From positions 9,973,501 through 10,037,500 of the forward strand of contig CM053143.1 in NCBI GenBank assembly GCA_028571685.1: DNA of 64,000 bases, written 5' to 3'. Below the pieces are notes generated by a model, which ran no database searches, was not told where the DNA came from, and saw only the letters and a program-made list of their open reading frames with translations. This document shows, in pieces, positions 57,040 through 64,000 of the stretch; positions within the stretch are counted from its first letter, which is position 1; each line of letters starts with the position of its first letter. This stretch comes from Heterohyrax brucei. Lineage: Eukaryota; Chordata; Mammalia; Hyracoidea; Procaviidae. The translations under genes were made by a program, and so were the position numbers.

Positions 57040-57717
57040 AAAAAACTTCACTTCAATGTAAAGAAAACAAAAATCCTCACAACTGAGCCAATAAGCAACT
57101 ATTGAAATTATCAAAGATTTCATTTTACTTAGATCGACAATCAACACCCACAGAAGCAGCAGTCAAGAAATCAAGCAACGTATTACATTGGGCAAACCTG
57201 CCATTAAAGACCTTTCTTTCAATTGCTAAGAAGAAAAGATGTCACCTTGAGGACTAAGGTGTGCCCGACCCAAGCCAAGGTATTTTTAATTACCTCATAT
57301 GCATGCAAAAGCTGGACAATGAATAAGGGGGATATAAGATGAAGTGATGGCTTTGAATTATGGTCTGGGTGAAGAATATTGAACATATGACAGACTGCCA
57401 CAAAAATGAACAAATCTGTCTTGGAAGAGGTATAGCCAGACTGTTCCTTTTGAGCAAGGATGGCAAGTCCACATCTCACATACTTGGGACATGCTATCAG
57501 GAAAAACCAGTCTGTGAGAAGAACATCATGCTTGGTAAAGTAGAGGGCAAGTGAAAGAGAAGAAGGCTCTCAAGGAGATGGAATGACACAGTACCCATCA
57601 CAATGAGTTCAAACGTAATGGTTTCAAGTTTGATACAGGACCAGATGGGGTTTTGTTTTGAGGTACATAGGCACACTGAGGCAGAAGTGACTTGGCAGCA
57701 TCTAACAACAACTGCCA
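57040..57717 (+). mobile_element. RTE LINE 3' fragment
   Basis: AGAAAACAAAAATCCTCACAA, TCACCTTGAGGACTAAGGTG, TTGGAAGAGGTATAGCCAGAC, CATCATGCTTGGTAAAGTAG, and a 3' block ending near CATCTAACAACAACTGCC. Decayed C-terminal RTE coding. The frames of 60-86 codons on both strands belong to it. Confidence 0.85.
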
Positions 57718-57719
57718 CA

Positions 57720-57775
57720 AATGAGAGAGAGACAGATAAAGAGAAGGAGAGAGGGATAGAGGGATAGAGAAGGAA
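57720..57775. repeat. GA-rich simple sequence
   Basis: GAGAGAGAGACAGATAAAGAG and GAGAGGGATAGAGGGATAGAG, directly after the RTE 3' end. Confidence 0.7.
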
Positions 57776-57891
57776 AATTCTGGTATCTGTATTTTAGATA
57801 GCTGTTGGATCACTGTGAGTTGGAACCAACTCGAAAGCAACAGGTTTGGTTGCTTTTCTTATTAGCACTGATGTGAGTCATTATATACGCA

Positions 57892-57921
57892 GCCAAGCCA
57901 AGCCAAGTGCTGTCGAGTTGG
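57892..57921 (-). repeat. 30-bp SINE-tail insertion with perfect duplication
   Basis: The insertion is GCCAAGCCAAGCCAAGTGCT, then GTCGAGTTGG: three tail units and 15-16 bp of SINE body. A perfect 12-bp duplication, ATTATATACGCA, flanks it (57880-57891 and 57922-57933). This has the full structure of a retroposition event in a 30-bp insert. Confidence 0.92.
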
Positions 57922-57933
57922 ATTATATACGCA

Positions 57934-59278
57934 CAAGTTCAATAAATGTGATGTTAAGTGCATACCTGTGTGTACGTACCTCAACAACTGGTAAGAGAAC
58001 ATAAAGAAGTATGAGAAAAGCAAGTCCTGTACATGCAAATCACTGACTATAACAGTTGAAAAGGAATTCGAGGTTACCCATCATGCTCAAACAGTATCAA
58101 TACTGATTCATTAAAAAATCACTGGCAGGAACATTTCTAAGCACACACATAGAGACCAGAAAAACCCAGAATCTTTACAATAGGAAAATGAGATTCATTA
58201 AAGGTCTGAAAGACTGTGCTCCCAAAGAACTTTACCCAGTAAACGTTACCAGCGTAACTCTGATAAAAGAACCACACAACTGTATTCCCTTCCAGATCTC
58301 AATGTGGAAACAGTCACAGAGTTTTAAATTTGGGGGAGTGATGAAACTCTTGGCTTACCGCGACTTTCAAGAAAAACTTTAGGGAAATACTCAGTCCTTC
58401 AGGCATTAATAATTAACATCTGTGTCACCAAACTGGTGGCTTCCAGGAAGAATCTTGGTTTTGCAAATCTAAATCATCTGCTTTCATTTTAACATCACTT
58501 AAAATTAATATAGTGCCTGATAGGCTTTACAGCAAGGGAGGCACCACAGTGCCTTGCTGAGTGAAACATAGTTTCTTTTCAAAACTTGATTCAAAAATAC
58601 TAGAACGTGTTTTATTTTGTTGTTCATTCCTAAAGGTAACTTAAAAAGTGGACAGAGTGAGCACTGAGAAACTTACTATGACTAAAAAAACGAACATTTA
58701 AGTCCTCTGGATATTTTCACTTCACCATGGGAATTAATGGGACTCTGAATCAAATGTCAGTAAAAAAAAAAAAAAAAGCTCATTAACGCTATGTTTATAA
58801 TGTTGGAATAATTACCATCTGTCATAAAATTTTGCCTAGCTTAAGAATTTCTTATGAAATATTGTATACTGGTGCTTCTTTCATTTATCAGAGACATGCT
58901 TAGCAAAGTTGCTCACACTGGAGAGTTTATATTCCTGATATTATAGTAATTTAATCAGATAAAACAAAGACTTGCTAATGGATCTCTGCATGTTAAGAGT
59001 GCTGGGTATGCAACCCTAATAAACAGTGATTTAACAAAAGGAGCCCAAAGCCTTGCTTTCTAACAGATTTATGAAAGTAATTATACTTTTAATGAAGTTA
59101 CATCACTCTCCAGTCCTTGCTGTTGTTCATGTTTCTTAAAGATGGTCATTTTCTACGTCAAGAAAACAAACTTTGGAAGAATAGCTGGTGCTGAGTAATA
59201 TTACAAAATTAAATCAGAGTGGCAGTGCAGCTTCCGTAACAATGAAATAAATATTTCAGCGCAAATAATAGAAGACCC
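57934..59278. other. Unidentified stretch without recognised repeats
   Basis: 1.3 kb, AT-rich, with no family recognised apart from an A15 run at about 58761. A 64-codon frame (58188-58382) has no motif. This could be single-copy DNA. Confidence 0.35.
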
Positions 59279-59378
59279 AAAGCCAAAGCCAAGTGACGTC
59301 CAGTCGGATCTGACTCATGGCAACCCTAGGGACCAGGGTAGAACTGACTCCCAGCGTATTCAAGGACTCAAAGGTTAA
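59279..59378 (-). repeat. AfroSINE, GCCAA-tailed, head missing
   Basis: AAAGCCAAAGCCAAGTGACG, then the body to GACTCCCAGCGTATTCAAGG, about 100 bp. It stops before the tRNA-like head and is followed by an A13 run. Confidence 0.85.
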
Positions 59379-60539
59379 AAAAAAAAAAATACAAAGTTGC
59401 TAATTAGAGTAACTTGCTAATTGTAGTAACAATTCACATGAAGGTAGAGTAGGACAGAAGGAAGTGGAAAAAGGAAAGTTTTTCACTAGCTGTGATCATT
59501 CTTGGAGCTTATCATTAGCATAGGATTTGCACAGCCATGGCTAGGGCGTAGAAGGCTTTAACAGAGTTAAATAATGCAAGATGAGACAATATGTCATGAA
59601 CCATCTTTAAGAAGTGCTAGGGGAGACAGCAGGTGGAATTTCAGGAGCAGCTGCTTGGATTAGGTAGCTGAAGGAAGGTAATGACAGACGGATCTTATAG
59701 GACTGCTCTTTGTCTTTAGGGTTAGGATGACAGTTTATCCAGGGTTATTCAAGCTCTAGAGAAAAATGTTTAAATAGCTCCTACTGAAACAAAATTGATT
59801 TATATCCAAAATCTCATTTGCACTGCACAATCAGTAATAATCCATTTCAACTACGCAGACGAGAGATAAATACGGAGCTCAAAAACAGCAAGAACCCTTT
59901 AGGGCAGAGCTGCCAGAGTCAAACAGATCTCAACAAATCATGAACGTCTTGAGTAATGCGGTGCCCTCTCCACTTAACACACCTACTCAACAGTTTTTTT
60001 CCTACTCTCTATTACAAGCTGCGCTGAATTCTAATTTGCTTTGTGCACATACTCTCTTTTATGTATTAAAGCCTTGTCTTTCTTTTCAGTTAACTCAGCT
60101 TACAATGATTAAATCAAGCCTTAACCACTCTCTAAACCTATCCCTGATAACCAAGCTTAAGACATTCTTAATATCTGTATCATCTTAGTATTTGATAGAT
60201 GTGTGAATATATAAGCACTTTGAACATTGCCTATACATGTATATTATTTTTATATGTATATGTATATATACATGTGTTTACATGAATATATGTATTTATA
60301 TGCATTTATAAATTATATATACACTCAATAAAATCTTCAGAAGCCAGAACTGTTTAAGACATAAATCTGTCAGATAAGGAAAATTCAAATATTTTGTAAT
60401 TGAGTATTACAGTTTTCTGTCAAAGGCAGAAAACTTGAAAGACTCAGAAAAACAAAGCAATCCTATAGAGTTTTGACTCTTACAGATTTTAATGAAAGAA
60501 TATAGATGTATAGATGGTGTATAGATGTACACATGAAAG
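59379..60539. other. Unidentified stretch
   Basis: Nothing recognised apart from a TA-rich tract at 60236-60330. The 82-codon frame at 59940-60188 has no known motif. Confidence 0.35.
60236..60330. repeat. TA-rich simple sequence
   Basis: Repeated ATGTATAT / TATATACA words in an imperfect tract. Confidence 0.75.
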
Positions 60540-60684
60540 AAATCCTGGGAGCATAGTGTTTAAGAATTATGGCTCCTAACCAAAAGATCTGCAGCTTGAA
60601 TCTACCAGTTGCTTCTTGGAAACTGCAGGGGTAGTTCACCTCATCCTACAGGGTCACTAAGAATCAGAATTGAATTGAAAATCT
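60540..60684 (+). repeat. AfroSINE copy
   Basis: Starts GAAATCCTGGGAGCATAGTG, with box B-like CAGCTTGAATC and the body to TCACTAAGAATCAGAATTG. Strongly diverged. Confidence 0.8.
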
Positions 60685-60706
60685 CGGCTCCTTATATATA
60701 TGGAAA

Positions 60707-60815
60707 TTCTGTTGCAGGCGGCTGGATTGATCTTAAATGGAGGAGAACAAAAACCCCAGTACCTAGTGGCACTGTCAACATAAGTAAGAAACTTGATGAG
60801 AAATGAATAGGGATA
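60707..60815 (+). repeat. Unnamed repeat pair, copy 1
   Basis: It shares GATCTTAAATGGAGGAG, AGTGGCACTGTCAACATAAG and GAGAAATGAATAGGGA with 61340-61445. I do not recognise the family. On the minus strand both copies share a TYxDSATxY peptide pattern, which may be chance. Confidence 0.6.
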
Positions 60816-61339
60816 AGGTGATATGTGTATGTTATTAGGGGAACTCAGATATTTTAAAACTACATTGTATTTCACAAGATATAGTAAATGCTCAAAATAT
60901 ATTTTTGAACATATTTGCAATGTAAATTCTATCAGAAAACCTTGGATTGCTTCAACTGACGAAAGTGTCCTTTCAGTATGCCCTAATGCATTTCCTTTTG
61001 CTTTATGACTTATCCTTCAAATTATCAACCAAATAGGAAAATGTACTTGTTTGTACCTCTCACATAGTTTAAAGAATTAGAGAATGCCTACTAAATACCT
61101 AAAGAGTAGCACCCTTAAAAAGTCATTAAGGAATGTACAAAACTTTCCTAATTTTGTTTTATTGTGTGTTAACAAATTTACTCATTTACTTTATTCCATA
61201 TTTTTTGAGAATTCTGTCCTTCACTAGTGAACAACTAGTTATTTTCAGATTCCAGGATTATCTAAAATGGTTCATGAGTATGATATAAAGACCTGAACCA
61301 ATATCAATATTAATATTAAGATAACTACTTTTCCCCCTG

Positions 61340-61445
61340 ACGAGCCTCTACAGAAGATTGAACTGATCTTAAGTGGAGGGCAGAAACCCATACCCAGTGG
61401 CACTGTCAGTATAAGTAACAAACGTGGCAAGAAATGAATGGGGAA
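61340..61445 (+). repeat. Unnamed repeat pair, copy 2
   Basis: It matches copy 1 (GATCTTAAGTGGAGGGC, AGTGGCACTGTCAGTATAAG, AAGAAATGAATGGGGA) at roughly 80% by eye, in the same orientation about 630 bp away. The 89- and 92-codon minus frames across it have no known domain. Confidence 0.6.
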
Positions 61446-62080
61446 AATGTGCAGTTCTGCTATAATGATGTATAGTCTCAGTTGGGGTAGCCAGAAGACC
61501 AGATAGAAACTTACTAAGCAAATTCTGAAAGCAAGAGTCATAACCTAGGAACCCATGAGCATAAACAGAAAGACCCAAGAGAATAATTAGAAAGTAAAAG
61601 GTGAAACAGACATAAAAAGTTAAGTTGGAATGTACTCTCCAAGCCAAACACAGATGATAAGCTGAAGAGCGAAGGCTTAGGGCTTAAGGAATTGGAAGAA
61701 ATTTTCTGTCCAATCACGAGACAACAACTAAATTACACAGATGCAGAAGTGATCCCTAGAAAAGCAGTGCAAACTATAAGAGTGAAAGAATATAAGTGAA
61801 GAGAAACATACACAGACATACATAGAGAAGACAGGTCAGATTCCATGTGTTAAGTCCAAGTACGTTACTAAATAAGTAAGTAACACCTCAACAAGGAGAA
61901 AGGATCACAATTCAGAGTTGCAACAGTTTATTATCTGAACTGTCCAGTATTGAACAACACAGCAAACAGCAAATGGTGACTCATACATAGGGGAAAAAAA
62001 AAAATGTCTTTTAAAAACTGACTATGAGTAGATCCATATGTTAAACTTAGTACAGAAAGACTTCAAAGCTGCTCCCATAA
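61446..62080. other. Unidentified stretch
   Basis: No gene or family recognised. Confidence 0.35.
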
Positions 62081-62256
62081 ACACCCCAAATCCCACTGCT
62101 GTTGAGTTGAATAATTTCAACTCAAGGAACCCATAAACTTTCCAAGGCTATAAATCTCTACAGAAACAGATTTCCACATCTTTTTTCCCACAGTGCTACT
62201 GGCAGTTTGAGACCACCAACATTTCAGTTAGCAGTTGATCACTTTAAGTAATGGCT
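62081..62256 (-). repeat. AfroSINE, long subfamily
   Basis: It carries the extra internal block (CTATAAATCTCTACAGAAAC, CCCACAGTGCTACTGG) shared with 1579-1777. Ends AAGTAATGGCTCC. Confidence 0.75.
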
Positions 62257-62485
62257 CCTACTCGCTGTAAGTAAGTCTGAATAATTAAAACAAATTACAT
62301 TTAAAGAACTAGTGGAAATGTGACAATTACAAAAAAAGGGTCATAATAATAGAGAAATAGAAACTTTAAAAGAAATTAAGTGGATTTTAAAGTGGCAAAA
62401 TACAACAGAAGAATTTAAAAATCACTAGACAGGCTCAGCAGCAGATTTAAGAAGTCAGAAGAAGAAATCAATTAATATGTCGATA

Positions 62486-63050
62486 TGTAGAACTGCCAAG
62501 TAAGTTCATGAATTCATCCTAGTAAAAGTGTTACATACCTCATTGCTGAATATCACTACAGCCACCTTTGAAGTACTCCCCCTGGGAAGCTATGCATTCA
62601 CACCAGCACCTAGTTCACTCTTCAAAGCAATTATGGAACTCTTTTTCTGGAATGGTCATCAGAGCTGTTGCAGTATTACCCTTGATGTCCTGAATGTCAT
62701 CAAAATGTCTTCCTTTCAACATTTCCTTTGTTTTGGGGTAAAGGAAAAAATCACTAGGGGCCAGGTCAGGTGAGCAGGGAGGGTGTTCCAATACAGTTAT
62801 TTGTTTACTGGCTAAAAACTTCTTCACAGACAACTATACAATTAAGTTCATGAGCTTGCCACATTGCCACTATGGAATATGGCCATGCCAGAAAGAGTTC
62901 AAAAATTGCTTTGAAGGGTGGACTAGGCACTGGTATTGGTGCACATCTTCCCAAGGGGAGTAATTCGAAAGTGATGGTAGTGATATTTAGCAATGAAGAA
63001 TGTAACACTTACAACAATTAAGTTTGTAGACTTAATTATCAGACCTCATA
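62486..63050 (-). mobile_element. Fold-back mariner-derived element, copy B
   Basis: About 565 bp. The left part codes, on the minus strand, for the transposase C-terminal region: the frame 62615-62833 keeps EHPPCSPDLAPSDFFLYPK, which includes the third catalytic aspartate of the DD34D triad, and LKGRHFDDIQDIKGN. From about 62838 the 3' terminal region is repeated in the opposite direction, ending AATTATCAGACCTCATA. Arms of about 165 bp pair across a loop of about 230 bp. A terminal-repeat-like word is also internal (62838-62857), as in copy A. It cannot make transposase. Confidence 0.87.
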
Positions 63051-63300
63051 GATCAATAGGTATTTCCAGTCTGAAAAGCAGGATAAGACAAAGACAAGAA
63101 AAATGTACAGAGACCTTGGAGATAATATTAAGCATATAAACAAAAACCTGTTTAGAGTACTAGAAGGAAAGTGAAATGCATAAAAATATTTGTCTAAGAA
63201 ATTAACAAATCTGATGAAAAACATCAATTTACAGATTCAAGAATTTCATTGAAACCCAAGTATTATAAACACAATACGATCTGCACTTAGAAGCACCAAA

Positions 63301-64000
63301 GTCAAAACAGTAGCTGCTAAGACTGCTCATATACAGCCCCAAATCTCATATTTGGTTCTTTAGTTTGGAGGTTTTGCGACATGGGTTCACAGGACACCCC
63401 TGTTAATTGGTCTAATGTATGTAGTGTTTCTATTTTGTTTCCTGGTTCATTGCATAGTGTCTGGTGTCTTGAAATATTGCAAATGGCCAGCCCAGGCACC
63501 ACAATTGCTCTCTATTCACCTGAAATAGGAGAGGAAAAAGGAGAGTCAGGAATAAGAGAAGGTGGAATATATGGTTGATTTCCTCTGTGAATACTGCCTC
63601 CATTGCCAAGAGACAGAACAACTGGATGGTACCTAGCTACCATTACTGAACATTTTGATCAAAGAGTCCATGGAAGAACTCTGATCAAAAATGGGAAAAT
63701 ATAGAACAGAATTTCAAATTCTCGTGGATTTCAAACTTGACGGAGCTATGGAGTGAGGATGAAACACTTAAAGGGTTTCCCTGCAATAATCTTTAAACTT
63801 TAAACCAAAAATACTTCCTAAAGTTATCTTAAAACTGAACAGTAGTTTAGCTTGACAGAAAAAAAGGTCAGCTTTGAGCATTATGCTTTTTTAAGAACTA
63901 TGTAATGGGACCGAACTGACAACAGCAAAAAATTTAGATAAAAGCTTTAGAGGGCAGTAAACTTATATTAACATAAAAGGAACAACTCAGAATAAGAGGG
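63301..64000 (+). mobile_element. Old L1 3' UTR, running off the window
   Basis: GGACACCCCTGTTAATTGG, AACAACTGGATGGTACCTAG, TTTTGATCAAAGAGTCCATGG, AACTGAACAGTAGTTTAG and AGCTTTAGAGGGCAGTAAAC match, in order, an old mammalian L1 3' UTR as I remember it. The frames of 61-65 codons are chance frames. The 3' end lies beyond the window. Confidence 0.6.

Noticed and set aside
57934-59278. Repeat-free stretch as a conserved regulatory element
   Set aside because: Absence of recognised repeats alone is not evidence; without an alignment to other mammals I cannot claim conservation.

Overview
This window looks like gene-poor, AT-rich intergenic DNA from an afrotherian mammal, most likely the elephant lineage. 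The evidence is about 27 copies of a tRNA-derived SINE of the AfroSINE type, plus afrotherian-style RTE (BovB-like) LINEs, L1s and MaLR-type LTRs. I see no intact cellular gene, rRNA, tRNA gene or CRISPR array. Nearly every long open frame is a transposon remnant or its antisense shadow. SINE strand is given so that '+' has the tRNA-like head (box A, box B) first; most copies lie on the minus strand. Family assignments rest on recognising the sequence by eye, not on a database search.

Layout. 1-5.3 kb: SINEs, then an RTE LINE split by a solo LTR, with a second RTE in tail-to-tail orientation. 5.6-7.0 kb: a 3' LTR plus non-coding internal region of a MaLR-type element. 7.2-15.8 kb: L2, MIR, MLT1-like LTRs, an RTE split by a SINE, and mostly unidentified sequence. 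16.1-22.0 kb: an L1 (L1-a), interrupted by a minus-strand L1 5' fragment. 22.0-27.4 kb: a second L1 (L1-b) carrying a SINE, an LTR and short SINE scraps. 29.5-33.2 kb: a third L1 (L1-c), complete at its 5' end, cut at its 3' end and flanked by a 17-bp target duplication. 33.2-43.5 kb: LTR-in-L2, SINEs, a young L1 3' end, an RTE fragment and unidentified DNA. 43.5-56.2 kb: two head-to-tail L1s (L1-d, L1-e) with a mariner-derived element, SINEs and a young minus-strand L1 nested inside. 56.2-64 kb: mostly unidentified sequence, an RTE, a second copy of the mariner-derived element, and the start of an old L1 3' UTR.

How the parts relate. No genes cooperate here; the content is a record of insertion and rearrangement. 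The SINE tail shares its 3' end with the RTE copies, which suggests that RTE machinery mobilised the SINE. Several insertions keep target-site duplications, which order them in time. The most unusual signals are: a 431-bp inverted copy of part of L1-c that is 430/431 identical; two L1 insertions complete at the 5' end but cut at the 3' end, with target duplications; insertions of only 30 and 45 bp of SINE tail with perfect target duplications; and a fold-back mariner element present twice with the same internal junctions.
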